Assembly (NCBI RefSeq): GCF_030548205.1
Contig: NZ_JAUORV010000012.1
Span: forward strand, 62,001-126,000
From: Aliiglaciecola sp. 3_MG-2023
Lineage (GTDB): Bacteria > Pseudomonadota > Gammaproteobacteria > Enterobacterales > Alteromonadaceae
Direction of reading: 5' to 3'
Length of the DNA: 64,000 nt
Positions 17,908 through 27,382 of this stretch are shown here, in pieces. Below the pieces are notes generated by a model, which worked only from the letters and a program-made list of their open reading frames with translations, was not told where the DNA came from and made no database searches. The position numbers were made by a program, and so were the translations under genes. Every line of letters begins with the position of its first letter. Positions within the stretch are counted from its first letter, which is position 1.

Positions 17908-18179
17908 ATCAACTTGCCTTTACATTTTAGTTTTGCATGGCACAAGTTAAATACTGCAAGATTGGTCATGTAATTTCCTAGTCGGTAGATTTGATAAATG
18001 AAACAATAAATACTCATGGTTGAGAATTGTAACCCTTTGATGAAATCAAGTCAGGCGAAACTGGTTAAACCCAATAAATTACGGTAAAAAGCAGCAATTT
18101 CCCTTTGGTAATTTGCAAATTTGCTGTGCCAGCTTACAATAAGCGCCGTTTAAACCTTCTAAAATAGCAGACTCACTTT

Positions 18180-18800
18180 ATGGCACGCTCTAAAACCAGT
18201 AAAAAATGGCTGGACGAACACGTTAACGATCCCTACGTTAAAAAAGCACAGATTGACGGATATCGTTCCCGTGCAAGTTATAAGCTGATTGAAATTAATG
18301 AAAAAGATAAATTAATTCGCCCTGGCAATATTGTTATGGATCTAGGTTCAGCTCCTGGTGGGTGGTCACAAATTGTCGCGCCTTTAGTCGGTAAGAAAGG
18401 CCGTGTAATTGCCTCTGATATTTTACCAATGGATTCAATCCTGGATGTCACTTTTATCCAAGGAGACTTCACCGAAGAAGCGGTTTACGAGCAAATTGTT
18501 GCTGAGCTAGACAATCAACAAGTCGACGTTGTAGTTTCTGACATGGCGCCCAATATCAGTGGCGTGAATGCTACCGACCAATACAGCTCTATGTACCTAG
18601 TAGAATTGGCATTAGACATGGCGCGCAATGTTCTTAAACCTGGTGGTAGCTTTTGTGCAAAGGTGTTTCAAGGTGTGGGCTATGAAGAATACCTAAAAGA
18701 CGTGCGCAGCTCTTTTAACAAAGTCGTTATCCGTAAACCCGATGCCTCTCGCCCTCGCTCACGTGAAGTGTACATAGTGGCAAAAGGGTTTAAAGCATAG
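18180..18800 (+). CDS. rlmE: 23S rRNA 2'-O-ribose U2552 methyltransferase
   Basis: 206 residues, the usual length of RlmE (FtsJ/RrmJ). The SAM loop [11 protein letters not shown] lies near residues 54-64, and the catalytic K-D-K-E set is visible: Lys in SYKL, Asp in SDMAPN, Lys in CAKVFQG and Glu in SREVYIV. It methylates U2552 of 23S rRNA late in 50S assembly. Single gene with its own upstream gap; no ftsH follows it here, unlike E. coli. It converges with fdxA. Confidence 0.93.
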   Translation: MARSKTSKKWLDEHVNDPYVKKAQIDGYRSRASYKLIEINEKDKLIRPGNIVMDLGSAPGGWSQIVAPLVGKKGRVIASDILPMDSILDVTFIQGDFTEEAVYEQIVAELDNQQVDVVVSDMAPNISGVNATDQYSSMYLVELALDMARNVLKPGGSFCAKVFQGVGYEEYLKDVRSSFNKVVIRKPDASRPRSREVYIVAKGFKA

Positions 18801-18819
18801 CGGTGGTTTTGGCTAACCA

Positions 18820-19143
18820 TTAACGCTCTAGCAAAGGCAACTTGTCGACAACACCGTTCCACTTGTCCGCATCTTCTGGGGGAGCTTTTAATTCAGTGAT
18901 ATTTGGCCATTCTTGGCTCAACTGCTCATTCAATTCTAAATATTGGAGTTGATCGGTTGGTAGTTCGGTATCTTGAAAAATCGCATCTGCCGGGCATTCA
19001 GGTAAACAGAGCGCACAATCAATGCAAATTACCGGATCAATCGCTAAAAAGTTAGGCCCTTCAAAAAACGCATCAACAGGGCATACAGCAACACAGTCGG
19101 TGTATTTACATTTGATGCAATTGTCGGTCACTACAAAGGTCAT
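18820..19143 (-). CDS. fdxA: 7Fe ferredoxin FdxA
   Basis: 107 residues with two cluster motifs: [14 protein letters not shown] in the first, and [12 protein letters not shown] in the second. The first motif has the spacing of the [3Fe-4S]/[4Fe-4S] (7Fe) ferredoxins of Azotobacter FdI type. The acidic C-terminal half lacks further cysteines. A soluble electron carrier of unknown partner. It stands alone, convergent with rlmE and divergent from the FAD dehydrogenase gene. Confidence 0.9.
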   Translation of the reverse strand: MTFVVTDNCIKCKYTDCVAVCPVDAFFEGPNFLAIDPVICIDCALCLPECPADAIFQDTELPTDQLQYLELNEQLSQEWPNITELKAPPEDADKWNGVVDKLPLLER

Positions 19144-19353
19144 TGAAAGTTATTTTGGTTAGGCTGAAAATATGCCGACAAGTTTAAAGAAGCACCATAA
19201 AAACACAAGTTTCTTTGAAAAATTGTTCTGGCAATCTTTGTCTACCTGTTTTCAACGCAAATAGAATTTAACAGGGCTATCTATCATAGACTAGCTGATT
19301 TAAAATATCGCGCCCTGACAGAAAGGCTGTCCGGCGTTTAAAGAGTGTGTATT

Positions 19354-20985
19354 ATGTTACGTTTAACGGATATTAAATTACCCCTAAATCATCAAGAAGA
19401 GGCGATTGAGCAAGCAATTCTCAGCAAACTCAAGATCACCCCAAGCCAGTTAATATCCTTTAATATGTTTAAACGAGGCTATGATGCGCGCAATAACAGA
19501 GACATTCAGCTCATCTATACCCTTGATGTGGAAGTCAAAAACCAATCTGAACTGCTTGAACAGTTTGAGCAAGATCCACAAGTGCGTATCACTCCCGACA
19601 TGCAATATAAGTTTGTCACTCAAGCACCTGATAATTTAGCTGAGCGCCCAGTCGTTGTTGGACTAGGACCTTGTGGTTTATTTGCAGCATTAATTTTAGC
19701 CCAGATGGGGTTTAAGCCGATTATTCTGGAACGGGGGAAAGAAGTGCGAGAGCGGACCAAAGATACCTTTGGTTTCTGGCGTAAAAAACCACTTAATCCA
19801 GAATCAAATGTGCAATTTGGAGAAGGTGGAGCGGGTACTTTTTCCGATGGCAAACTCTACAGTCAAGTAAAAGACCGCAAACATTACGGTCGAAAAGTGC
19901 TACATGAATTTGTCGCCGCGGGCGCACCTGAAGAAATCATGTATGTCAGTAAACCCCATATTGGCACCTTTAAATTGGTCAATATGGTTGAAAAAATGCG
20001 TGAAAAAATTATTTCTTTAGGCGGTGAATTTCGCTTTAGTACAAGAGTAGAAAAACTCGATTTAGCCCCACAAAGTGAAGGTTATAAATTGAAAGGTTTA
20101 CACTTAGCTGGAGGGGATTATCTTAGCTGTAAACACGTAGTATTAGCCGTTGGCCATAGTGCAAGGGACACCTTCACCGCACTGTATGAACAGGGTGTGC
20201 ATATTGAAGCCAAGCCATTTTCAGTAGGTTTTCGAATCGAACACGAACAAAGCATGATCGACAAATGTCGATTCGGTGATAATGCCGGCAACCCTATTTT
20301 AGGTGCGGCAGACTACAAATTAGTACATCACTGTAAAAATGGTCGTACTGTGTATAGTTTTTGTATGTGTCCAGGTGGCACTGTTGTGGCTGCTGCGTCT
20401 GAGCCAGGAAGAGTCGTCACTAATGGAATGAGTCAATACTCCCGACATGAACGCAACGCCAACAGCGCCATAGTAGTTGGCATTACCCCTGAACAGGATT
20501 ATCCCGACCACCCATTGGCAGGTATTGAATTACAACGTAGTTTAGAGGATATGGCTTTTGCAGTAGGCGGTGAAAATTATCATGCGCCGGCACAATTAAT
20601 TGGTGACTTTTTGGCAGGAAATGCCAGTGCAGAATTAGGCGATGTTAAACCTTCATATACGCCAGGCATTACGTTGACGGATTTATCCAAAGTGGTACCA
20701 GACTTTGTTACCGAATCCATTCGCGAAGCAATTCCAGCGTTTAATCGTCAAATCAAAGGATTTGCTAAAGCGGATGGTTTACTCACTGGCGTCGAAACTC
20801 GCACCTCATCACCTATTTGTATTAAACGCGACAAAGATTATCAAAGTGTTAACGTAGCAGGTTTATACCCTGCGGGCGAAGGTGCAGGTTACGCTGGAGG
20901 CATTTGGTCTGCTGGCATAGATGGTATCCGTGTAGCCGAAGCTCTGGCATTAGCCATGGTTACCAGTGATGCGAAACCAGAATAA
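19354..20985 (+). CDS. FAD-dependent dehydrogenase of the COG2509 type
   Basis: About 543 residues from the ATG at 19354; a GTG at 19345 is in frame but less likely. An N-terminal ferredoxin-like region (1-95) is followed by the FAD dinucleotide fold VVVGLGPCGLFAALILAQ near residue 105, EGGAGTFSDGKL near 155, and a C-terminal YPAGEGAGYAGGI block. It resembles the family of large, uncharacterised FAD dehydrogenases found in many bacteria. The substrate is unknown. It is followed 27 bases later by the DUF3754 gene. Confidence 0.8.
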   Translation: MLRLTDIKLPLNHQEEAIEQAILSKLKITPSQLISFNMFKRGYDARNNRDIQLIYTLDVEVKNQSELLEQFEQDPQVRITPDMQYKFVTQAPDNLAERPVVVGLGPCGLFAALILAQMGFKPIILERGKEVRERTKDTFGFWRKKPLNPESNVQFGEGGAGTFSDGKLYSQVKDRKHYGRKVLHEFVAAGAPEEIMYVSKPHIGTFKLVNMVEKMREKIISLGGEFRFSTRVEKLDLAPQSEGYKLKGLHLAGGDYLSCKHVVLAVGHSARDTFTALYEQGVHIEAKPFSVGFRIEHEQSMIDKCRFGDNAGNPILGAADYKLVHHCKNGRTVYSFCMCPGGTVVAAASEPGRVVTNGMSQYSRHERNANSAIVVGITPEQDYPDHPLAGIELQRSLEDMAFAVGGENYHAPAQLIGDFLAGNASAELGDVKPSYTPGITLTDLSKVVPDFVTESIREAIPAFNRQIKGFAKADGLLTGVETRTSSPICIKRDKDYQSVNVAGLYPAGEGAGYAGGIWSAGIDGIRVAEALALAMVTSDAKPE

Positions 20986-21012
20986 ATACAATTAACAGGC
21001 CATTCCCCTTTT

Positions 21013-22257
21013 ATGCAGCAAAGTATTAAAAAAGATCGGTTCATCCCGTTAAGAAAAGCGGATCTTATCAACGCCTGTTTGCAACAAGGCCAACTCAATG
21101 AACAAGATAAAAATGCATTCATAGATTTGTGCCACATACTGGTGAGCACTTTGCATTTTGAATATCATCAAACCCTTGAAATATTAAAAGATAGCTACGC
21201 GCCCTTTGATCCTAACTCTGACACCCTGCCCGTCCATTCAACCACTAAACAATCCTTAGATAACAAACAACAGGTTTTTGCGCAAACGTTTGCACAGGTA
21301 TTAAATGCGGCGAACTTTGAAAAAGTGACCGAACAAGATTTGCAAGAGGCTTTACATGAAGCGTCTTTATTTAAAGTTAGACTGGAAGTGGAATTTGAAG
21401 ACTTCGCAGAAGTGGTGTTCTATCGCCGAGGGGAATACCAAAAAACGGAAACCTTGAGGAAGTTTTGGGGCTTGAAGAAACAACAAGTCAGCTTCACCAA
21501 TTATGACAAAGTGGCCGTTTATATAAAGTTTAAAAATGCTGACTACTTTGCCTCAAAGAAAATGAAACCCCTTAATTTTGAACCGAATTCTACCATCATA
21601 AAGTTATTCCAAAATGTCCCAAAAGCCGATTTAGAAATGCTCTTCCCAAACAGCGAAGTGCGCATGCGCACCTTAGATAAAGCCATTATTGGCGGCTCTG
21701 CATTAGTCGGTGGAACCGTGGTATTGGTAACAAAATTAGGGGCGTCATTGTTACTTATGGCAGGATTGATCAGTTATTGGATTGGTTTATCAGATAAAGC
21801 CGTCACCATTGGCACACAAGAACTTGTCGCCCTTTGCGCGGGTGCAGGCGTGATTGGAGGCTTTATCTTTAAAGAATGGAGTAAATTCAAGAATCGCAAA
21901 TTAAAATTTATGAAAGCACTGGCGGATAACCTGTATTTTAAAAACCTCGACAACAACGCCGGAGTATTTCATCACTTAATTGATGCAGCTGAAGAGGAAG
22001 AGTGTAAAGAAGCCATACTCGCCTACTACTTTTTACTGATAAATACACAAGCGATCAGCAGCGAGCAATTAGATCAGCAAATTGAACATTGGTTTGCTCA
22101 GCAATTCGACTTTGAAATTGATTTCGAGATAGAGGATGCGCTAAATAAGTTGCATCGCTTTGGTCTTATTGAAAAATATAACAACCTATATAAGGCCGTT
22201 TCTCTCAATCAAGCCCACAGCCAACTCGATAAACAGTGGGATAGTATCTTCAGCTAG
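21013..22257 (+). CDS. DUF3754/TMEM143-like membrane protein
   Basis: 414 residues with a hydrophilic N-terminal half (with YRRGEY and FTNYDKVAVYIKF near 140-175), two hydrophobic helices at about 222-265, and a helical C-terminal half ending in a winged-helix-like stretch. The pattern resembles the DUF3754 family related to eukaryotic TMEM143. Function is unknown. It follows the FAD dehydrogenase gene closely and ends before a 385-base gap. Confidence 0.6.
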   Translation: MQQSIKKDRFIPLRKADLINACLQQGQLNEQDKNAFIDLCHILVSTLHFEYHQTLEILKDSYAPFDPNSDTLPVHSTTKQSLDNKQQVFAQTFAQVLNAANFEKVTEQDLQEALHEASLFKVRLEVEFEDFAEVVFYRRGEYQKTETLRKFWGLKKQQVSFTNYDKVAVYIKFKNADYFASKKMKPLNFEPNSTIIKLFQNVPKADLEMLFPNSEVRMRTLDKAIIGGSALVGGTVVLVTKLGASLLLMAGLISYWIGLSDKAVTIGTQELVALCAGAGVIGGFIFKEWSKFKNRKLKFMKALADNLYFKNLDNNAGVFHHLIDAAEEEECKEAILAYYFLLINTQAISSEQLDQQIEHWFAQQFDFEIDFEIEDALNKLHRFGLIEKYNNLYKAVSLNQAHSQLDKQWDSIFS

Positions 22258-22641
22258 CCAGTAAAGTAAGGCTATTCTGAATTAGCCTAGCTTTCCCCTA
22301 TTCGAACCAGTTAAGCCCGCGCAAAATACAATAATTAATTTATTTATCAAAAACTTAAACCTCAAAAAATATAGAATCAGGGCTCGTTGTACAGCTTATC
22401 AAGACTTGCTTTTATCGCCACTAAAACCTCACAAAGTTAATATAAAGTAAATAAATTTAAACTTATTTAACATAGTTACTTGCTTTAATAGACTCATCAA
22501 ATTAACATTACTTGCATTAAAGAACTTAGTGGTTATTGTGGCCATCTGTTCTTCCGATATGTTTTTCGAATAGAAAGTAAGCCAGCTTCAACTTGTTTAA
22601 GGTTAAGCCTGATATAAATTAAAAATTCTGGAGTAATCTCA
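22258..22641. other. Intergenic region before the acyl-CoA dehydrogenase gene
   Basis: AT-rich, no gene seen. A weak hairpin AGGCTA/TAGCCT lies at 22269-22288, just after the DUF3754 gene, and may end that transcript. Two copies of a 16-bp motif lie at 22478-22493 and 22510-22525 (listed separately). The remainder shows nothing I can name. Confidence 0.6.
22478..22525 (+). promoter_or_regulatory. Two copies of the ACTTGC-N-TTAWWRRAC motif
   Basis: ACTTGCTTTAATAGAC (22478-22493) and ACTTGCATTAAAGAAC (22510-22525), start to start 32 bp. The same motif occurs twice before the TonB receptor gene at 27274 and 27311. It lies 117-164 bases before the acyl-CoA dehydrogenase start. Candidate operator for one of the two tandem-HxlR regulators; the assignment is inference. 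Confidence 0.5.
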
Positions 22642-24441
22642 ATGCCATCTTATAAAGCTCCTCTTCGTGATATCCAGTTCGTTACAAACGACCTACTTAA
22701 GTTCACTGAGCATTATCAAAATTTGAATAAAGATGTGGGATTAGATCAGTCTATGCAGTGGGCTATCATTGAAGAAGCTGCAAAGTTTTCTGAACATGTC
22801 ATATCGCCATTGAATGCCGTTGCGGATCAGCACGGTTGTCAGTGGAGTGCCGATGGGGTTACTACCCCACCAGGTTTCAAAGCAGCTTATCAACAATATT
22901 GTGAAGGGGGGTGGCCATCGTTAGCAATGCCTGAAGAATATGGTGGTCAAGGTTTACCAGAATCTATGAATGTCATTGTCAGTGAACTTGTGTGTAGCGC
23001 TAGTGTTGCTTGGTCGGGTTACCCTGGTTTACGTGAAGGAGCAATAAAAACGCTAGTCAGTTATGGCACCGAAGAACTTAAAAACACTTTTCTCCCCAAC
23101 TTAGTTAGCGGCAAGTGGACTGGCACCATGTGTTTAACGGAATCCCATTGCGGTACTGATTTAGGTCAATTAAAAACCAAAGCCACACCCGTAGCTAATG
23201 ATGAATATATCCTCAGCGGAACAAAAATCTTCATTTCCTGTGGGGAGCACGACATGGCAGAAAACATTGTGCATATTGTGCTGGCCCGATTACCCGGTGC
23301 CCCTGAAGGTACGTCGGGGATCTCACTGTTTGTGGTACCAAAGTTTTTAGTCACTGAAGAAGGTAAAATAGGCGCGAGAAACAAGGTTGGCTGTGGTTCC
23401 ATCGAACATAAAATGGGAGTACATGGGTTTGTTACCTGTGTAATGAACTTTGATGGCGCTAAAGGTTATTTAATTGGCCAGCCCAACAAAGGCCTTGAAG
23501 CCATGTTTACCTTTATGAATTCAGCTCGGTTAACAACAGCCTTACAAGGATTAGTCCATTCTGAAGTGGCCTATCAAGGTGCTGTTCCCTACGCTAAAGA
23601 ACGATTAGCTATGCGCTCTTTAAGTGGTGTAAAGAATCCTGAGGGGCCTGCGGATCCTATTATTGTGCATCCAGATGTTCGTCGCATGTTACTCACCATC
23701 AAGTCTTTGGCTGAAGGCTTTAGAGCCTTTGCATATTATGTTGCTCAGCAACTCGATATCGCTGAGCTGGGGCAATCAGAACAACAACGACATCATGCCA
23801 AACAACTATTAGCGCTGCTCACGCCAATCTGCAAAGGATTTATGACAGAGCTAGGCTGTGAGGCAGCCCATCACGGCGTGCAAGTATTTGGTGGCCATGG
23901 CTACATTAGAGAATGGGGCATGGAGCAAAATCAGCGTGATAGTCGCATATCTACCTTATATGAGGGTACCACTGGTATTCAGGCCCTTGATTTGATTGGC
24001 AGAAAAGTGATGGGCTCTAAAGGCAGCTTATTAACCAACTTTACCGATATCGTATTAGAGTTTTGTGAATCCCACCAATCAACTGAAAATATGCTGGAGT
24101 TTATCGGGCCACTTAAGCAATCAACCCATGATTGGTTAGAATTAGCCAATACAATAGGCAAATCTGCTGGTGCAGATGCTGATGAATTGGGTGCCGCATC
24201 AGTGGATTTTCTAATGTTTTCTGGGTACACCGTTTTAGCCTATTTCTGGGCAAGAATGGCCTTAGTGGCATTCGACAAACAAAAACAGGGAGCTCAGACA
24301 CATGATCGCGATTTTTATAACAGTAAAATCAACACTGCACGTTTTTATTTTCAACGAATACTTCCCCGCACTGCCACTTTAAAATTAACCATACAATCTG
24401 GTGCGCAAAATCTAATGGCAATGGATACTGAGCAGTTTTAA
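22642..24441 (+). CDS. Acyl-CoA dehydrogenase, long DmdC-like subfamily
   Basis: 599 residues, longer than the usual ~380, with an N-terminal extension and a C-terminal DUF of the AidB/DmdC-like group. MCLTESHCGTDLGQLKTKA marks the flavin/substrate site and YEGTTGIQALDLIGRK contains the expected catalytic glutamate region. The enzyme puts a trans-2 double bond into an acyl-CoA. Relatives include methylmercaptopropionyl-CoA dehydrogenase DmdC, but the context (TonB receptor, carotenoid oxygenase, thiolases) points to another acyl-CoA. A GGAG ribosome site at 22630-22633 supports the start. It is followed by a CoA-ligase gene about 100 bases on. Confidence 0.85.
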   Translation: MPSYKAPLRDIQFVTNDLLKFTEHYQNLNKDVGLDQSMQWAIIEEAAKFSEHVISPLNAVADQHGCQWSADGVTTPPGFKAAYQQYCEGGWPSLAMPEEYGGQGLPESMNVIVSELVCSASVAWSGYPGLREGAIKTLVSYGTEELKNTFLPNLVSGKWTGTMCLTESHCGTDLGQLKTKATPVANDEYILSGTKIFISCGEHDMAENIVHIVLARLPGAPEGTSGISLFVVPKFLVTEEGKIGARNKVGCGSIEHKMGVHGFVTCVMNFDGAKGYLIGQPNKGLEAMFTFMNSARLTTALQGLVHSEVAYQGAVPYAKERLAMRSLSGVKNPEGPADPIIVHPDVRRMLLTIKSLAEGFRAFAYYVAQQLDIAELGQSEQQRHHAKQLLALLTPICKGFMTELGCEAAHHGVQVFGGHGYIREWGMEQNQRDSRISTLYEGTTGIQALDLIGRKVMGSKGSLLTNFTDIVLEFCESHQSTENMLEFIGPLKQSTHDWLELANTIGKSAGADADELGAASVDFLMFSGYTVLAYFWARMALVAFDKQKQGAQTHDRDFYNSKINTARFYFQRILPRTATLKLTIQSGAQNLMAMDTEQF

Positions 24442-24543
24442 TCACCCGCTAACATATACAAGTATCCATTGATGCTAGCAGGCCGATGGATCACTTCCAG
24501 TGTTATTGAAAACCAATTTTAAGATAAGCTTTTTGAGATAAAC

Positions 24544-26118
24544 ATGAATTTAAACAATCAAGTAACAACTGAATTAGAAAACGTCACGTTACAATCTGTG
24601 TTTAATCAAGGTTGCAAGCAATTTAGTCAACATACTGCCTTTCGTTGTGGCACACAAAGCCTGAGTTATTTAGCCCTTGACCAAGATTCAAGAAATTTTG
24701 CAGCTTACATACAAAACTATACGGATTTGCAACCTGGCGATAGAATTGCTTTGCAATTACCGAATTGTCTAGCCTACCCCATAGTTGCTTGGGGAGCACT
24801 GCGGGCGGGCTTAATTCTGGTTAATATTAATCCTTTATACACTGCAAACGAACTTCGCCACATCTATCAGGACTCGGGAGCAAAAGCGCTATTCGTTTTA
24901 AGCTCTTCAATAGAATTGGTCACTAACTTGGTGAATGAATCTGACATATCAGCACTTTTTTTCTTGCAAAATCAGCCTACAACCTTAGAAAATTTACATG
25001 TCGATTGTTGTGAATACGCGGAACTATTATCCCTTGGTAGTCAATCTCAATTCCATCCGGTACCAGCTAAAACTGATGACACCGCACTATTGCAATACAC
25101 CGGAGGAACTACAGGGCTATCTAAAGCGGCTGTTTTAACCCATGAAAACTTAGTCAGCGCCGCCCACAGCTTTTGGCATACTACAGCGGTGTTTGAAGCG
25201 GGTAATGAGGTATTTGCCGCACCTTTACCTCTATACCATGTGTACGCATTTGTAGGCCACATTATGGTTGGAGTTATTTATGGTGTTACCAGTATCTTAA
25301 TTACTAACCCACGAGATCTGCCCGCCCTATACAACGCCTTAAAAGACACAAAGTTCAGTCTTTTTGTAGGTATCAATACCCTATTTAATATGTTGTGCCA
25401 CGATCCACAATTTAGGACCCTTGACTTCTCAGGCTTAAAATTCACTTTATCAGGGGGAATGGCTCTGGATCAAAGTGTTGCCTTGTGCTGGGAAGCGCTC
25501 ACCCAATGCCAAATTAACGAAGGTTACGGATTAACAGAATCTTCTGCAGGGGTGATTATTAATCGCGGACAACACGACTATCGTTTAGGCTCAGTAGGTA
25601 AGCCAATGCAAGGGGTTAAGATTAAAATTATCGGTGATAACAATCAAGTTATCGGCCCTGGAGGCAAAGGCGAACTCTTTGTTAAAGGGAAGCAAATTAT
25701 GAAGGAGTATTGGCACAATCCAGAAGCAACCAAAGCCAGTTTACAAGATGGTTGGCTAGCCACTGGTGATATAGCGACTATGGATGAAGACGGCTTTGTA
25801 TATATTGTGGATCGTATCAAGGACATGATCCTTGTTTCGGGTTTTAACGTTTACCCTGCCGAGATCGAACAAGTTGTAAACCGCTTAGACGACGTTCAAG
25901 AATCTGCGGCGATTGCCATCACATCTAAAGACACGGGTGAGGCAGTGCAATTATTTGTAGTTCGTAAACAAAATAGCCTGACGGAAAGAGACATAATAGA
26001 TCACTGTCGCAGTAATTTAGCCGCCTATAAAATTCCCAAAATAATTAAATTTATTGATGAGCTACCTAAATCCCCTGTAGGCAAAATTTTAAAACGGGAA
26101 TTAACCTCGCAAAATTAA
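24544..26118 (+). CDS. Long/medium-chain acyl-CoA ligase (FadD-like)
   Basis: 524 residues of the AMP-forming adenylating family. ATP-binding loop YTGGTTGLSKAA (near 183-194), EGYGLTESS (near 327) and the hinge GDIATMDEDGFVYIVDR followed by KDMILVSGFNVYPAEIE are all intact; the last lysine lies in SPVGKILKRELT. It activates a carboxylic acid as its CoA ester and is closest in pattern to FadD. It follows the acyl-CoA dehydrogenase gene and converges with the first HxlR regulator gene. Confidence 0.87.
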   Translation: MNLNNQVTTELENVTLQSVFNQGCKQFSQHTAFRCGTQSLSYLALDQDSRNFAAYIQNYTDLQPGDRIALQLPNCLAYPIVAWGALRAGLILVNINPLYTANELRHIYQDSGAKALFVLSSSIELVTNLVNESDISALFFLQNQPTTLENLHVDCCEYAELLSLGSQSQFHPVPAKTDDTALLQYTGGTTGLSKAAVLTHENLVSAAHSFWHTTAVFEAGNEVFAAPLPLYHVYAFVGHIMVGVIYGVTSILITNPRDLPALYNALKDTKFSLFVGINTLFNMLCHDPQFRTLDFSGLKFTLSGGMALDQSVALCWEALTQCQINEGYGLTESSAGVIINRGQHDYRLGSVGKPMQGVKIKIIGDNNQVIGPGGKGELFVKGKQIMKEYWHNPEATKASLQDGWLATGDIATMDEDGFVYIVDRIKDMILVSGFNVYPAEIEQVVNRLDDVQESAAIAITSKDTGEAVQLFVVRKQNSLTERDIIDHCRSNLAAYKIPKIIKFIDELPKSPVGKILKRELTSQN

Positions 26119-26138
26119 ATATGAACTGTCGTTCCACT

Positions 26139-27080
26139 CTATTCCTGATTACTAAAGCCTACCTGTTCAGGCAAGGGCGGAGTTAAACAAGTGGCGCAAA
26201 TAACATCAACATCTAGATCATGACCACAGGCATTGTGAATGAGTTTAAATGGGCGTTCTATCGGTGGAAAATAATCTAACATCCACTGACGTAGCGCTAA
26301 AATTAAACCATATAGCGAAGTCCCCTTTTCGGTTAATTTATATTCATATCGTGGTGGTGTTTGTTGATATAGATTTCGCGTCAATACACCTAAGTCCACC
26401 ATGAGTTTTAACCGATCCGCTAAAATATTGGTGGCAATACCTAAATTTTGCTGGATATCATCATAACGACTCAGCCCTAAGAAGACACAAGCAACCACTA
26501 GGCTGCTCCACCGATCGCCGATGATTTCAATAATATGGCCTAACCGGTGATCGGCGTCAGAGACAGTACTTCCTCTGGAACGCCGCTGTGTATTCATGTT
26601 TTCAGCAACATTTCCTGTATAAACAATATCGATGGATTTGTCTTGTACTCGCTTCACATCTTGAAAATGCACTTCTACACGACAATGTCGGCACACGCAT
26701 ATTGGTTTCAGTTCATGTTGAGCCTGGATATTATGCTGTAAAACAGAAGGTAACTTCGTTCCAGAGTGACTCACCCAGTGCGTTTCCCACTCCCAAACCA
26801 TTAATGCCCAAGGGTAAAGACCAAGTCCTCGGGGCGTGAGTTTGTATTCAAAACGGGGAGGAGTTTGGGTATAAGGTGCTTTATATAAAATCTCATTCTC
26901 AATCAAAAACTCCAAACGATTGGTTAAAGTACCACGGGCTATTTTACTAAATTCTCTAAACTCACTGAATCGATGTCGACCTAAAAAAGCATCCCGCAAG
27001 ATCAAGATAGTCCAGCGATCACCGACAATTTTAAGTGCTCGAGCAACTGGGTTTGTTATTATTTGACTTTCAATATTCAT
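26139..27080 (-). CDS. Tandem-HxlR transcriptional regulator 1
   Basis: 313 residues made of two HxlR winged-helix domains: about 8-100 (IVGDRWTILILRDAFLGRHR) and about 180-270 (IIGDRWSSLVVACVFLGLSR). Ordinary HxlR proteins have one such domain and work as dimers, so this looks like a fused dimer. Each domain is followed by a cysteine/histidine-rich tail; the second, HNACGHDLD...CATC, looks like a small zinc ribbon, while the first has lost one cysteine. Divergent from the TonB receptor gene, so it probably controls that gene. A homologue with the same plan lies at 34594. Ligand unknown. Confidence 0.8.
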   Translation of the reverse strand: MNIESQIITNPVARALKIVGDRWTILILRDAFLGRHRFSEFREFSKIARGTLTNRLEFLIENEILYKAPYTQTPPRFEYKLTPRGLGLYPWALMVWEWETHWVSHSGTKLPSVLQHNIQAQHELKPICVCRHCRVEVHFQDVKRVQDKSIDIVYTGNVAENMNTQRRSRGSTVSDADHRLGHIIEIIGDRWSSLVVACVFLGLSRYDDIQQNLGIATNILADRLKLMVDLGVLTRNLYQQTPPRYEYKLTEKGTSLYGLILALRQWMLDYFPPIERPFKLIHNACGHDLDVDVICATCLTPPLPEQVGFSNQE

Positions 27081-27273
27081 CTACAAACCTTATCTCATCC
27101 TATGCCTAAAACCTAGTAAATTAACCTAAATAAAGTTCAATTCCACCTCAATACAAGCACTGAATAGTGCGTAACTTTCATTATAAGTCTTATATATTAA
27201 ACAATCAGTTAAACTACCCCTTCAACAATAATTACATTATATAAACCTATTTAAACATTTTTTTAACAAAAAG

Positions 27274-27326
27274 ACTTGCATTAATGAACCTACAAGTATA
27301 TTGTCATATCACTTGCGTTATTAGAC
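27274..27326 (+). promoter_or_regulatory. Two copies of the ACTTGC-N-TTAWWRRAC motif before the TonB receptor gene
   Basis: ACTTGCATTAATGAAC (27274-27289) and ACTTGCGTTATTAGAC (27311-27326), start to start 37 bp, in the 302-base divergent region between the HxlR regulator and the receptor. It matches the pair at 22478 and 22510 in sequence and orientation. The rest of this AT-rich gap shows no other feature. Candidate HxlR operator or activator site. Confidence 0.55.
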
Positions 27327-27382
27327 TAACGTTTCATTGAGTTTAAACGCATATTTTGGTTCGAAGCATTTAGGAGCAGACG

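Noticed and set aside
22642-26118. DMSP demethylation pathway (DmdC and DmdB)
   Set aside because: The acyl-CoA dehydrogenase and ligase resemble these families in form, but no DmdA or DmdD is seen and the shared cis motif ties the gene to the TonB receptor/oxygenase island.
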